Positions 36,840 to 51,040 are shown, counted from the stretch's first letter. The stretch is DNA of 64,000 bases from Pogonophryne albipinna (GCA_028583405.1 JAPTMU010000163.1:388996-452995), one strand, 5' to 3'. The notes: generated by a model from the sequence alone, not told the origin. Made by a program: numbers and translations.

Positions 36840-38295
36840 TTCACCAGTCATGTGTTGCCTCTGCAAGCACAGACGATGAAAATGAGCCAGACATGTCCAA
36901 GAGATAACACTTTATGAATGGGCCTGGCTTAGACCAAGACACCGCCGTGCATATGTCCTCCACACAAGGGGTGGAGACATGCACCACTGGGCGCAGTCTC
37001 CTGACCCCCTGCAAAAAACGCGCCATAAGCGTTTGACTAAAGGCTGACCTGCCACCAAATCCCTCATGGCAGGATGAGATGGCTGCTGCATACACCTCAA
37101 TTGTGGAATAGGACAGAATAGAGCCCAACGTACAGGATAGAGGCTTTAGACTCCTTTCTTCACACCACCGCTGGAATCCCAACCACTTCGTCCTGTGGTG
37201 GATCCTGCTCTTGCTGCCTGGATAGTCTGAATAACCTTGTCAGACAGTCCACCCCGTCTCAGCCAGAGTGGACAACGCCCCTATTGCACCTGCTTCCTGA
37301 GACAACGCCCCCCAGACCTGAGGAACCGTCCAGGACTGGCCCACCATCATCTGTGTCACCTCTGCGTACCACGGCACCAAGCGGCGACCTGGGGCTACCA
37401 GGATGACTGACAATCGTTCTCGTCTCACTCTCCCCAGGAGGGGGAGAATGAGACGCAGCGGTGGAAAGGCGTAGAGCAGCTTTCTTGGCCATGGCTCGTG
37501 TGCAAACGTGTCCACCCCCAAGAGTGGATTGTCTTGCCGAGCCAGGGAAAACCATAGGGTACAGTGGCTGTTGCGCTGGTTGGCGAACAGGTCCACCTCC
37601 GCTTTCCCGAACTGCACCCAGATCTGCTTCACCATCTCCGGGTGAAGCATCCATTCGTCTGGCAGGGGCCCGCCTCTCGACATGAGGTCAGCCCCCCCTG
37701 TTCTCCCGGATGTGGAGGGCCTTCAGAGACAACACATTCTCTGAGTCCCACAACCACAGGTTCTCCGCTGAGCTCAACAAGGCGGCGGAGCGGACTCCGC
37801 CCTGCCTGTTGATGTACGCCACTGTGGTGCGGTTGTCGCTGCTCACCAGCACATGTTTGCCCTGTAGTAAGGGTTTGATCTAGAAGGTTGATGTGCCGAG
37901 TCTCGGTCAGAGGCCAGCCACCACCGAAGGCTCTCTCTAGGCAGGTCCCCCCCATCCTGTCGCGGATGCATCTGTGAACACCGTGATGTAGGAGGTCACT
38001 CGCCCCAGTGGAGTTCCCCTCCGCAGATGCTTTGGGGACCCCCAGTATCGGAGGTTGCCCTCCACTGAGGGGGGGATGGTCAAGCGACGCATATGCAGTA
38101 ACCCCAGCGGTACCACGAGCTTTGTTTTGAAAGAAAAGTTGTGGCTCATCGGACATTTATGAGAGAAAGTCTCTAATGTCCAAGTGCAAGTGAATGCAGC
38201 ACAAGACACGAGCCTTGTACCCCTCCCCCGGCCCTGGCGCGAGCGTGGAAATGTGATTGCCGGCAATTTCATTTGAACGGGACGGCGCATTCGGA
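36840..38295 (-). pseudogene. DIRS-type retrotransposon fragment (RNase H and tyrosine recombinase), frameshifted
   Basis: On the - strand, from high to low coordinates: a piece with RNase H active-site VFTDASATGWGG (about 37960), then a segment with PDEWMLHPEMVKQIW, EVDLFANQRNSHC and LYAFPPLRLIL (about 37400-37660), then a tyrosine-recombinase region with GFQRWCEERSLKP (about 37180) and YLLDMSGSF (about 36900). These fall in at least three frames, so the copy is dead. DIRS elements integrate by a recombinase rather than a DDE integrase. The sequence at 36346-36839 may be its non-coding end. Confidence 0.78.
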
Positions 38296-39082
<787 letters not shown>

Positions 39083-39227
39083 GACATAGCGCATTTTGTG
39101 TGTGTGAGAGAGGGAGAGAGGGAGAGAGGGAGACCGGTGCCAGCAGCAGGGACCGGTTGTTAGCATCTGGTTAGCTAGCTGCACTAACGGACATACGGAG
39201 CTGTTGGTTCCACAACAAGCTGGAGGA

Positions 39228-39345
39228 GAGTCCTCTCCTCTCAGACTGAGAGGCTCAGGTGAGCTAAAGGACTCTGAGTGTTTAGATAGTTCACTTTAGT
39301 CTAAGTTATCTCAGTGGGTCTCAAACGGTTTGGTCACAAATTATT
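39228..39345 (+). repeat. Third partial copy of the duplicated unit around a splice-donor-like site
   Basis: From ACTGAGAGGCTCAGGTGAGC to CAAACGGTTTGGTCACAAATTATT it matches 26075-26180 and 28155-28260. The upstream sequence differs (CTGGAGGAGAGTCCTCTCCTC), as it would if different first exons shared one donor and intron start. Confidence 0.75.
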
Positions 39346-39640
39346 CAAAAGATTATTTCCGCGGCACACCTTCATATGATCATTATCGTTATAAAACAAA
39401 TAAGAGAATAAAGGAAAAACAGTTATAAATACTATATGGCAGTAAAACAAGAATACAGTTTGAAAGGAGAGTGATTTGTAAAATATCCATAAAGAAAAAG
39501 AACATCTGATTACAGTTGTGTTTCATCTGGGTGTTGAGAGATGTTTCCATAGATCTCTCATGTTGCTCTCAAAGTGCACCAGATTGATGCTTTTAACTTC
39601 AATATTTAAAAAAAAAATCTTCCCGGGGGAGCAAGCCCCC

Positions 39641-39703
39641 GGACCCCCCTAGAGGAGGTGAGGACCCCCCTAGAGGAGGTGAGGACCCCCCTAGAGGAGG
39701 TGA
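39641..39703. repeat. 21-bp tandem repeat, three units
   Basis: Three perfect copies of GGACCCCCCTAGAGGAGGTG plus A. Confidence 0.95.
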
Positions 39704-40745
39704 GGTCCACTCCCCACTCGTAAGAAATAGCACTTTACCCCTGCCTATATGCCGTGAGCTGATTATCGAGCCTTCATTGTAACAGTCGCGGGTGTACTGT
39801 GTGTTTGCGTGTGGGGAGTGCTTTTGTGCGTGCTCTATAGTGCCCGTAATAGTGTTCACTGGAGGCCAGCACCTCAGCACCCCCACTCAAATTACCTTCC
39901 CGCGCTGTCAAGTTGTGATTGGGTTTGATTGATTGACTCCTGCCTAAACTTGAAAATGGCTTGATTCTTTCCAAAAGGACACATGGGACAACTCAGACTT
40001 GAATCTTTTCCTCTTTATTTGAGTGATGCAGATTCCTTTTTGCTTCATTCAGCTTCTTGTTAGCCTCTTGATGCTCATTTAGTCATTTAGGTTGAAAACC
40101 TTTAACACAAAACATATTTTCATTCATTTTAGGCAAACAAACATTTCAATAAAAAACATGCCATCCTTTAACAAGCACTTTCTTTCCTGCTCCATAATCA
40201 AGTTTACAATTAAACTTAACATCTAATCAAAAGTAACTGCATCTCAACAAAGTAAATTATATTCCAGCATCTTATGTTAGCTTCTTACTTAAGACTAGAA
40301 ATAATAATACATGTACTCAAACATGGTTAAACCAGACTAATACATCCACAAATATTCACCAGCAGCGTCTTTGGTCGAATCCCTGAGTCTCCTCTCCTCT
40401 CTCACAGCGAACTGTTTGTCCTCTGCTGAGAGTGTGTTCCCAGGTGTGCTGCATTTAGCTCATTAAATAGGAAGCTCACACTCTTCATTTGAGCCACATT
40501 CTCAGTGGAATCACACCCTAGGCTCCCTGTCTCCACCTGCTGGACTGGAGCCAGATGTGAATTGCACTTCTCAAGCTCTGACAAAACACCTCCCACTTGA
40601 GCTCCTGGTTCCTGAACCCAAGGAGGTCACAACACTTTTTCTATTGAAGTTACAGAAAATGATTCAATGCAGATGAGTTGGTGTAGTGTACTATTTCCCA
40701 GTCTGATCATCATATTTGATGTTCTTGCTCCCAGCATTTTGCTCT
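39704..40745. other. Unassigned sequence downstream of the BEL/Pao element
   Basis: Expected position of the element's 3' LTR, but no borders or match to sequence upstream of its gag were recognised. Confidence 0.35.
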
Positions 40746-41246
40746 TCAATGGGAAGCAGAACCACTATGCGCCGGACGTCTCTGTGAAGTTCTGTGGCAG
40801 GGATTTAGTTTTGTTCGTCCCCACAACTTTTCTCCTGGCTGGTTGTTCAATAACCTTTTCCGATGGGACTGGGTAGTTTCATCCTCCAGCTCAGATTTTC
40901 CTAAGCAGTCCAGAAACATGTAGAGCTCCTTCAGGGCAGGTCTGGCTCCTACAAAGTTGCTTCCGGGATCTGACCACATTTTCTTTGGATGCCCCCTCAA
41001 TGCAGTGAATCTTTTGTAGGCCAGAAGGAAGCCTTCAGCTGACTGGTCTCCAACAACATCTACATGTATTGCTCTGGATGCCATACAGCAGAAGACAATG
41101 CCCCATACTTTTAGCCTCACTTGGTCCTTCACCTCATATGGTCCAAACAGGTCCACAGTTGTGTATTCAAAGGGTTTTGTGGGATTTGTCCGCTCTGATG
41201 GCAAGTCACTCATGGCTTGCACTTCCTTCCTCTGGCCTTTCTGCAT
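40746..41246 (-). pseudogene. BEL/Pao integrase core, truncated
   Basis: The first aspartate is in YTTVDLFGPYEV and the second in WSDPGSNFVGA. The sequence then departs from the family near 40900, before the glutamate of the DDE triad. The tail (PGEKLWGRTK) looks like a rejoined downstream piece, so an internal deletion is likely. Confidence 0.8.
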
Positions 41247-41602
41247 CTCACGCAGCTGTCAACCACCTTTTTAGCCAATCTTCTGCCTTTGACAACCCAG
41301 GCTTTCTTTCTCATCTGTCGGAGTGTTCCTGCTATTTCCTCGTGGTTTGCTCTGTGGGCCTTTTGAGCAAGAAGTGTGGATATCCATGCCTCATAAGGTA
41401 GGATTGGTACTACAACTTTGTCCTCATTGAAGTATTGGATCCTTCCTCCACATACTAAGAGTCCCGACTCTTCCTCCTTATACACAACCAACCTGCTGAG
41501 CGTAATGTCTTTAAATGTTACTCCTTCCTGGGCTGAAAGGAAAAGATGTCTGAGTGCATCTTCACATTCTCCAACAGAGAGCACAGTTTTCTTAGTTCTC
41601 AA
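41210..41602 (-). pseudogene. BEL/Pao integrase zinc-binding region
   Basis: GLLVCGGRIQ, then an H...H pair in KAHRANHEEIAGT and a C..C pair in CVRCRKARG form the N-terminal zinc site of integrase. It is separated from the catalytic core by another shift. Confidence 0.82.
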
Positions 41603-42089
41603 CTCTCTCTTCTTTTGAAGGCATTACCTCCCACTTTGACCCGTGGGGAGTTGGGTTCATCGTCCTCCTCTTCCACTCCTTAGCAGCTCTCAGCACCCAG
41701 GCAACAACTCGGACCAGTTTATCCAAGCTGCTGAATTTCCTCACATCAATCAGTTGCCCTATAACTGAGCCAGCTGCTATTCTTCGGGTTCGAGTCTCTT
41801 TCTCACCCTCAGAGGGTTTTATAAGGGTTACAGGTTCTTTGCCATCAGGATGCTTCATCTTTGCCTGAGCTCTGGTGAGTGCTGCTGTGAATGTTTTCCT
41901 TTGGATTTTATTGATGCCCTCTTTTGCATTTGCCACAATCTCCTTGGCTGGCTTCTTTGGCCACTCCTCCACTGGCATTTTCAGAAAGGAAGGTCCTTTC
42001 TGCCACTCAGATTCCTCCTTGAGATCAGCAGGGGTCGCTCCTCTTGTTATGATGTCAGAAATGTTTAGGTCCCTGGAATCCACCACCAA
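41592..42089 (-). pseudogene. BEL/Pao segment between RNase H and integrase
   Basis: Contains SRDLNISDIITRGATPADL and WQKGPSFLKMPVEEWP, typical of the linker that follows RNase H in BEL/Pao. It is in a different frame from the RT piece. Confidence 0.8.
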
Positions 42090-44080
42090 TCCTCAACAGA
42101 TCCAGACCTTTGGATTTCACCTACTCTGTTGTCAAAGAATGTCTGATATCCATAACTGTCACGCTGGATTGCTCCCAACACAGTTTGACTGTCCAGGAGG
42201 TGGAACCATTGTCCTATTTTCATTCGACCGTGCTTTTCAATATGCCTTCTTAGACGAGCTGCAAAAACGGCACCACAGATCTCTGCCTTTACAGGGTCAC
42301 CTTTTTGGTTCAGTGGTGTGAGTTTTGCCTTGGATTCAACCAGTCTGATTTGGATACCTTCTTCCGTCTCCCACCTGAGGTACACCACAGCTCCAAAGCT
42401 TTTGTCACTTCCATCGGAGAATGTTATTCCCAAAGGTTTACCGATCCAGCTGGGTGGCGTCAAGCTTCTGTCGAAGGTGATTTGACTCAGTTGCACATAC
42501 TCTTCAAATACTTGTACTGCTTCCTCCCTTAGGCCTGCTGACAGTGGATTATCCCAAGTTTCCCGGCTGGATTTTCCGCTTCCTGCCTCCTGGAATGCTT
42601 TTCTGACGAGTATGGCTCCCTTCTGTTTCAATGGTGTGACAAGACCGATGGGATCATAGAGGCCTGCTACCTGACTTAATAGCTCTCTTCTGGTTAAAGG
42701 GTCAGGAGTCTTTCCTCTTACCTCTTCTTCAAGGAGGTCTTGGCCTACTCTCATTTTCCTCTTTTTCCTTGAGAAGTTGATGGCGGTAAGCACATATAGT
42801 TTGTCCTCCTCCACAAGGTAGCCAACCCCCAGGGCCTTATTGTCCTCTCCCTTCATTTGATTTGGAAGTATCAATCCTCTGTCTTCTCCTGCAGATGTCA
42901 CTTGGTTGTGGTTCTCCTGCACCTGCATCCCACTTTGCCCTGAGTGGACCCAAGGTTTAAGAAAGAATCCTCCAGCTTTCAGGATTTCCTCAACCCCATT
43001 AGTGCACTCTTTTAACCTTTTTTGGTCATTGTGGGATGTCAGGATGTCATCCACGTAGCAATCTTCCTCCAGGACTCTTCTTTCCTCTTCGAGGTGTGTA
43101 AACATTGGTAGCCTTGATGTTTCTCGCATAGCCAGCTGTGCTATGCATCCTGCAGGTTGATCACCAATGTTGACTCTAGTTATTGCGTATTCACTTATTT
43201 CTTCGTCCTGAGTATCTCTCCATAAGAATCTGTGAAGATGCATTTCCAGGTCTTCCAGCCACGCGGAATTATACATCTTCCTGATGTCTCCTAAAGCTGC
43301 ATGCACTCCTCTTCTGAATCGGAGTAAAACTCCTCGGATTGGATTCAATACATCGGGCCCCTTCAGTAGAAGATCGTTCATACTGAACCCTTTGAACTTT
43401 TGGCTGCTGTTCCACACAAGGCGTACTGGTGTTGTCACAGAGTGAGGATTTGGTGCCACCAAGTGGCTCACATACCATACTGGTCCTGTCCAGCTGTCCT
43501 TGATCTCTTTAGTGAGTTTCTTTGCTGCTCCTCTTTCCACCATTTCATGTACCTGTGCCTTGTAGGCAGCTTGCCAATCTGGCTCCCTCTTGAGTTGTTT
43601 TTCTGTCCTCAGAAAAGTTGCTTCCACTGCAGTCCTGTTGTTGGGAAGAGAGATTGGGTCCTCGATCCAAGGGTACTTTGTATCCCAGTGTGGAGCACTA
43701 CTGTGGGCATCAGCTGTAACATAGATAAGGCCTTGTTTTATGATTTCCAGCTCTTTTTCCTCAATTAATGTCATTTCCTTTCCTCCAGGCTGACAATGAC
43801 CACATCGACATCCTCCACATTTTGGTTCACAGGCTGCTCCAATACTGTCCCACTTCCACCAATCCAGATATTCTCTGTCAACAGCTGTGCTTTTTGTTTC
43901 AGCCTGAATCTCTTCAGCGCCGATGATTTCCTCGTATTTCACTGCGGCCATACGCATGGAGCAAGCGAAGTGTGTTTCAGACTTATGTGTTGTCATCTCC
44001 ACTTCCTCAAAGAGATCAGGGTGAGCTCCAGCCACAGTTTTACCCAGTGGGCTGTCCCACAAAACGAGGTCTCCTGACAA
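42065..44080 (-). pseudogene. BEL/Pao reverse transcriptase and RNase H
   Basis: 671 codons. VLWDSPLGKTVAG opens the region between protease and RT. A CGGCRCGHC cluster follows, then RT with RLVWNSS, LGDIRKMYNSAWL and the active site CYVDDILT (about 43050-43070). RNase H-like sequence (FSDGSDKSFGAVVYL) lies near 42400. It is frameshifted at both ends relative to its neighbours. Confidence 0.88.
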
Positions 44081-45791
44081 TCTTCATCCTCTGTGGGACC
44101 AGTCTACCTTCTCGGTGGCTGATAAGTAGCTCAATGTTTTCTGGTCTTTTTAAATCCTCAAGTTTGACTTCTGGAAAGAACTTCTTCAGCTGTTCAGGTT
44201 CGATGACTCTTTGCACGTTGGCTATTTCATTGAGGCCATAACAAACAAGTTGATGCGCTTTTTCTGTACCTCTGGGTGTCTTGACTCTAACTCTGAGGAA
44301 ATATATTCTGCTGTTCACCCTCATTGTCATTCCTCCAACTCCATGGACAACCAATGTGATTTTTTCCCTTTCCAGGTTTAACCGGTTGGCGGCTCTGTGG
44401 GTTATGTAGTTGGTGTCTGATGCTAAATCTATCAGTGTTTCAACTTTCTGACCTGAATTTGCAGTAACTTCCAGCAGCATCATGATAACTGGTATCTCGC
44501 CATGTCTATTTCCTTCCATCAGCACAGACCGGTCCTTTTCATTGCAGTTTGTTATTGCAGTCATATTGGAAAAGGCGTTCTTGCATTTTTCTGCCATTTC
44601 GGGAGAGAGTTCAGCAATAAATTTCACTTGCTCTTCTGTGAGTTTGGGTCTTTTCTTCATGTCTTTCCCACCTTTCTCCAGCTCAAGTTCTCTGTCCTCT
44701 CCTTTAGGACAAAGGAAAAAGTGGTGGTCTGAAGAGCTCCCCTTCTTGCATTCTATTTTCCTGCAAAGGTAGGTGCTTACACACTCATGTCCTTCCTCAT
44801 GACATCTCAAACACCTCTTACAAGCTCCCAACCTCTTCACAGCATCTAACTTTTCGACCAGATTTAGGCTCTTGAACTGCTTGCAAAGGAATAGTTTCTC
44901 TTCATGCCTTTCTTCTCCACAGACAATACAACGTCCGTCTCTCCTGGTGGAACGTGTTGAGGAATATTTTCTTTCAAACTTCCTTTCCGGTTTCTCTGAC
45001 TTTTCAGTTACTCCAAGCTGCTCCAGTTTTTCCAAGATCTCTTCTTGTGTCTTCAGAAACTTGAGGAGACTGTCAAAATGGTTCTCAGGGGTGACTCTAT
45101 TGCTGAGATTTACCATGAAGACGAGCCAATCCTTCTTAACAGGATCCGGCAGCTTGCTCTCTATGGACCTAGTGACCAGTGGGTTCTTGATGGCATCTGT
45201 CCTTCCAAGCTCTGTCAGGTCTGCCAGTGCTTTCTCCACAGTTTGGATTAAGTCTATGACTCTTCTTGGCTGATCTGCTCTTAAAACAGGAATTTTCTCA
45301 AGATCTTCAATTATTTCTATTGCAATTGTAGACTTATTCCCATATCTATTTTCAAGCACTCTAAAGATGTTCTCTGCTGTATTGTATGTTGAAAGTCTGA
45401 GGTTTCTTGAGATTCTCTCATCCATGCTGTCCAAAAGCTGAATCTTTTTGACTTCACTCGAGCCTGTTGGTTCTCCCTGTCTTTGCAGGCTCTCCCAGTC
45501 TCTCCTCCATCTGTGGAAATCTCTTTTACAGCCATGAAATGTGGGCAGACTAATTGGTTTAATTCTCACCAAGGGCGTGGTGTTTGCTGCATGTGGGGTT
45601 GATGAAGCAGCCGTTAAAGTCAACAGATATGCACTCTTTTCTTCTTCTGAATTTCTTTGTGCAAACACAAACTCTGCTCTCCTTGCTTCAAGCTTGTTAT
45701 TCATAGACTTTAAGTCCTTGACTCTGCCTTGATTAGCTTTTTCAGTCTTAGGCCATAAGGTGAACCCTGTTATCGTTTCATCCCGCTCCAC
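44040..45791 (-). pseudogene. BEL/Pao gag and protease
   Basis: 583-codon frame. The N-terminal helical Gag has the hallmark SLPTFHGCKRDFHRWRRDW (about residues 80-100). Cysteine/histidine-rich knuckles follow: CIVCGEERH, then CKRCLRCHEEGHEC. Then comes a retropepsin-like region (about 450-520). The expected catalytic D-S/T-G is DLASDTNYIT, so the central glycine and serine/threonine are replaced. Whether that is family-typical or decay cannot be told here. The frame ends near 44040 and RT resumes in another frame, overlapping by 41 bases. Confidence 0.85.
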
Positions 45792-46433
45792 AGAAGTGGA
45801 ACTACATAATCTTTAGTTCATAAAAAAGAACGAGTCATGCTTATCCACCAAAAAAAAGTTTGTCGCTAAAATTCCTGTCAATTCTTCTAGGCACGTAATT
45901 ATTGGCTGAACTAGTCCCTTCAAAGCGTAATAATATCTTGGTCAAAAGTAGTGCCACGGTTCGTCACGTGATCGTGCTACACCAATTGGGTAGCTGCATA
46001 TTGTCAACAGAAGTGAAAGATGGCCGCCTACGTGGTTACGCTAAACCAGACCAAATGGATTCTAAACAGTGCTGTATGCTTGTTTTATGTCATGTTTTGT
46101 CATATGTCTTAATACATCACTAAGTCCGAGGTATTTGCGTTATATACGCGGTATTTAAAAAGTCTGATACCTCCAGGGCGCATCACCGCATTTTACAAGC
46201 CAGGGAAGGTGCCTGAATCCTGGGTAAACATTGTTTAATTGTTTAAGTGTTTTTAAATGCGTGGAACAGTGTTTTGTCACTTTCAAAACTCTCCTGTCAT
46301 TAGCCGGAGAAATGGGGTCGATGTTGTATTCAATCTGACCGTTAATATTCCAGTGAGACGAAGTACGTACAATGACCGGAGTGATCCCATGTTAATTTCG
46401 TCCCAAAACCGGAGCATCCCTCACTCATCCTTC
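45792..46433. other. Unassigned sequence upstream of BEL gag
   Basis: Should contain the BEL leader and 5' LTR, but no TG...CA borders or primer site were identified. Confidence 0.35.
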
Positions 46434-47240
46434 ATGACGAGGTGAGGGTAGGAACGAAAATGGCCCGGTAGACAGAGAGCTTTGCCTTCTGGCTCAGCTC
46501 CCTTTTCGTCACAACGGCGCGGTAAAGCGACTGCAGTACCGCTCCCGCTGCTCCGATTCTCCGGCCCATCTCACGCTCCATTGTTCCCTCACTCGAGAAC
46601 AAGACCCCGAGATACTTGAACTCCTTCACTTGGGGTAAGGACTCATTCCCTCCTTGGAGTGGACAGTCCATCGGTTTCCTGCTGAGAACCATGACCTCAG
46701 ATTTGGAGGTGCTGATCCTCATCCCAGCCGCTTCACACTCGGTTGCGAACCGATCCAGTGAGTGCTGAAGGTCGCAGACCGATGAAGCCATCAGAACCAC
46801 ATCATCTGCAAAAAGCAGTGGTGCAATCCTTTGTCCACCGAACTGCAGACCCCCTCCCCCATGACTACGCCTCGAAATCCGATCCATGTATATTACAAAC
46901 AGGATTGGTGACAAAGCGCAGCCCTGGCGGAGGCCAACCCTCACCGGAAATGGGTCCGACTTACTGCCGAGGACCCGGACACAGCTCTCGCTTTGGGAGT
47001 ACAGAGATTGGATGGCCCTGAGTAGAGACCCCCTCACCCCATACTCCCGCAGCACCTCCCACAGTAACTTCCTGGGAACTCGGTCATACGCCTTCTCCAA
47101 GTCTACAAAACACATGTAGACCGGATAAGCGTACTCCCAGGCCCCCTCCAGGATCCTTGCGAGAGTAAAAAGATGATCCGTCGTTCCACGACCAGGACGG
47201 AATCCGCATTGTTCCTCCTCGATCTGAGGTTCGACAATCG
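46434..47240 (-). pseudogene. Rex3/RTE-like LINE reverse transcriptase fragment
   Basis: Encodes the RT palm of a non-LTR retrotransposon: FVDLEKAYDRVPRKLLW, VGLRQGCALSPILF and the active site LLFADDVVLMAS (about 46795-46820), then KEFKYLGVLFSSEG. The stretch GGTGACAAAGCGCAGCCCTG at about 46907 is close to the widely used Rex3 PCR primer site, which supports an RTE/Rex3 assignment. Upstream, a fragment to 47240 continues the domain in a different frame. It lacks the endonuclease and 5' part. Confidence 0.75.
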
Positions 47241-48431
47241 GCCTGAAACGTAGGTCAATATTGTAATGTTTTCACATTATGCTAATTTGCAAAACATCTA
47301 AGTAGGCGGAGCTTACTGGTTGTTGTGGCTTTTTTGTATCGGAACTGGTAGCTGGTCGAAATAATAATGATCTGCAGGAAAACACTTGGTGCTAGGATCC
47401 TAATTAGCCTCTAACTACTAGGGAATATACTACATAGTGTGACTGTCATGTGTAGGACTGGGAAGAGCCACAATGAGCCATTCCCCATAAGCACTGTGGC
47501 TTTGAGGGGAATGTACTATCTAGAGTTCATCATACCTTCAGAAAGTATATAGACAATGAAAAAGCTATGACTCATGAATAAACTAGCCCAGCATGTTCAG
47601 TATTTACAGTTTTGTTTTTGAAATGTATTTCCTTTTTCCATGGCATTCAGCGCAGATTTGACCTTGAGAAGAGAGGACAAAATGGCTGCTTCATTGGAGA
47701 GGCCAGAAGCCTTTTTGATGGAGATCTGTCAGCTAGGGGAGAGACAGCTGCTTCTTAGGCTGCTCCAGGTGGAATTAGAAGAAAGGTGTAGGGTTGGTAA
47801 ACGCGGTGTCTCTCATTGTCTCTCGTCTTGGGTAAAGTAAACCCTACTCCTCAGGCTGTTGGTATTCCTGTTTGAAGCTAAACATGAGGACTTTGAAGGA
47901 CATGTAACTTTGCATGGACTACTTTAAAGCAGCTGTGTATCTCTGTTGTTGGCTTTAAACTGTGGAATTATTTACCAAATGATTTAAAGGGCTGTGTAAA
48001 CATAATTTAAGAAAATGTATAAAGAAAGAGTAAATAGACATGTCAGCTAACCTGTTTCGCTGACGGTAGATTGCTGTGTTTACTTCTGATTGTAACGGTT
48101 TGGTTTCATGTGAATATTGGTTGTAAACAGATGTGATTGACAGAAAATCTCATTTTGAGTAAGGGGTCAAATAAGACTTTCTTCTCCCTGCTCCTTTCCA
48201 TCATGGCTACAAGAACTGCTTAAAGTGTACATGTTTTGTTTTATGATGATTGCCATTAGTGGAATAAACTAAACTAAACAAATGAGGACCTGGCTCAGAG
48301 ACATCCACTGTGTGCGCAGATAGTGTTCAAACCAGAGCTCAGGCTCAACATCCCAAATGTTCATTCTGCCGTATATAATGGCAAGTTGAGTCCTGTTGGT
48401 GAGTTGGTAGACTGCAGTCTAAAAGATTATT
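47241..48431. other. Unassigned sequence
   Basis: No exon or element recognised. A small open frame at 47640-47840 (66 codons, leucine-rich C-terminal half) has no recognisable family. Confidence 0.4.
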
Positions 48432-48730
48432 TGATGTGTGTGTTGGTGTCTGTCTGTGTGTGTTGGTGTCTGTCTGTCTGTGTGTGTTGGTGTCTGTGTG
48501 TGTGTGTGTGTGTTGGTGTCTGTCTGTGTGTGTGTGTTGGTGTCTGTCTGTGTGTGTTGGTGTCTGTCTGTGTGTGTGTGTTGGAGTCTGTCTGTGTGTG
48601 TGTGTTGGTGTCTGTCTGTGTGTGTTGGTGTCTGTCTGTGTGTGTTGGTGTTGGTATCTATCTGTGTGTGTTGGTGTCTGTCTGTGTGTGTTGGTATCTG
48701 TCTGTGTGTGTTTTAATCTGTGTGTGTGAG
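48432..48730. repeat. TG-rich minisatellite
   Basis: Variable units of TGTGTGTTGGTGTCTGTC repeated about a dozen times. Confidence 0.92.
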
Positions 48731-48939
48731 TGTACTTGTATGTGCGTGGGTATGAGTGTGTGTGTTATTGAGTATGTCTGTTAGTGTGTGCATGTTTGTA
48801 CATGTGTGTGTTATAGAGTGTGGTCCTCACTTTGAAGGTCCTTTGACTCAGAACTCACTATGTATTAAGTACATGTATGTGTGTGAGTGTGTGCGTGTTG
48901 GTGTTAGATTGTTAGTGGGTATGTGAGCATGTTATTGTG

Positions 48940-48992
48940 TAGATGTGTGTGTGCGTGTGTGTGTGCGTGTGTGCGTGCGTGTGCGTGTGTGC

Positions 48993-49053
<61 letters not shown>
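48940..49053. repeat. (TG)n microsatellite with TGCG variants
   Basis: Pure TG from about 49000 to 49053, ending four bases from the abhd12 exon. On the coding strand it forms the start of the following intron. Confidence 0.95.
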
Positions 49054-49057
<4 letters not shown>

Positions 49058-49163
49058 CAGACTCCGATGTTGACCCCGCTCTCCGGCTGCAGGTAGAAGT
49101 TGTGTGTGTGGTTCAAGCCCTGGTCCTGGGGTCTCTTCAGGTCGATGAAGAAGGGCATCCTCA
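49058..49163 (-). CDS. abhd12: abhd12 exon (second visible)
   Basis: A 106-bp exon on the - strand, acceptor CCTTTAG, donor TG|GTAACA. It encodes [22 protein letters not shown] and IGVW. This is recognised as the region of ABHD12 just after the membrane anchor and before the hydrolase core. ABHD12 is an ER-membrane lysophosphatidylserine lipase of the alpha/beta-hydrolase family. The donor is followed almost at once by (AC)n on the coding strand. No exon with the nucleophile elbow or the other catalytic residues was found at lower coordinates in this window. Confidence 0.85.
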
Positions 49164-49619
49164 CTAAAGGGGGGCGGGGGGGAGAGGTCAAATGACTTCC
49201 TGTCTGTAACACACACTTCCTGTCCCCAGAGACAGGTTTCACTTCTCTACAGCACGTGGTTTAATCGACAATTTAAGGTGAGTTTTTTACAAAAAATTTG
49301 CATCTTTCTAAAACATTTTTGATTATTTTCACAAATATTTTTTTATATTGAACTATTATTGCTTGGACATATTAGTTATATCTTTATTGTTGAATTCAGA
49401 AATGTTTCACTTGTGTCTTTCTTTAAATGTTACTGATATTTATTGGATCATTTTATACATCTTTATATATTTCATTAATAATTTCCAGACATTTTTCTCT
49501 AATATTTCTTTAACATTTTCCAATGTTTTTTGTATTTTTTACAAAATATGTCCCGCTCTTTTTTACCATAAAATGTTTTCAGTTTTTACTTTTGTTTCCC
49601 TTCGAAGGAGGAAACTCAC

Positions 49620-49740
49620 CGACGTTGAGGAAGACGATCTTGGCCTGGATCGACGTGCACAGTTTGACGATGAAGGGGATCGAGACGTAGATGACGAGAA
49701 GCCAAAACATCAACCTCTTCAGTTTCGCCCCAACCCCAAC
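49620..49740 (-). CDS. abhd12: abhd12 exon (first visible, membrane anchor)
   Basis: A 121-bp exon, donor GTGAGT. It encodes KLKRLMFWLLVIYVSIPFIV, a single membrane-spanning segment, then KLCTSIQAKIVFLNV, matching the N-terminal anchor of ABHD12. It joins the exon at 49163 in frame ([10 protein letters not shown]). The acceptor is TGTAG right after about 80 GT units on the coding strand, so the microsatellite stands in place of a normal pyrimidine tract. The true acceptor could be this one or lie beyond the repeat. Confidence 0.82.
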
Positions 49741-50807
<1,067 letters not shown>

Positions 50808-51040
50808 TTAGAAATTGAGCATCTTTGACGCCGATTGCCGATTTAGTGTCACAATTCGGTTGTGAACATAGTTTTTCACGTCCTTCCAGGACCTTTTGTT
50901 TAAAGCACTCTCTTTTTCGATGCATTGAACGCAGTCATCCTTTCCTGGAACTCGCCGTTCATCCAAGAATCTTTGGAGATGATTTTTTATCGCAGTCCTT
51001 TCACCTGCAATCCAGGGCCGCTTGTTTTGAATTCTGGGTG
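50808..51040 (-). CDS. Recombinase-like gene, last exon (Myb-like C-terminal domain)
   Basis: A 233-bp exon ending in a stop, acceptor TAGTAG. It encodes NKRPWIAGERTAIKNHLQRF, then VPGKDDCVQCIEKE, then WKDVKNYVHNRI. This domain ends many fish zinc-finger/recombinase-like proteins and looks like a DNA-binding helical fold; its function is unknown. It joins the exon at 51550 in phase. Confidence 0.72.

Larger units (their letters stand above)
40746..45791 (-). mobile_element. BEL/Pao LTR retrotransposon, decayed
   Basis: On the - strand the order gag, aspartic protease, RT, RNase H and integrase is read in five overlapping pieces in shifted frames. The integrase core stops after its second aspartate, so its 3' part and probably the LTR are deleted. 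No LTR pair was found. Confidence 0.88.

Noticed and set aside
45792..46433. BEL/Pao 5' LTR
   Set aside because: No TG...CA pair, primer site or matching copy near 40 kb could be identified.
47640..47840. 66-codon frame as a host exon
   Set aside because: No splice sites in phase with anything nearby and no known domain.
48323..48784. Cysteine-rich open frames in the TG-rich minisatellite
   Set aside because: Three overlapping frames from one low-complexity repeat.
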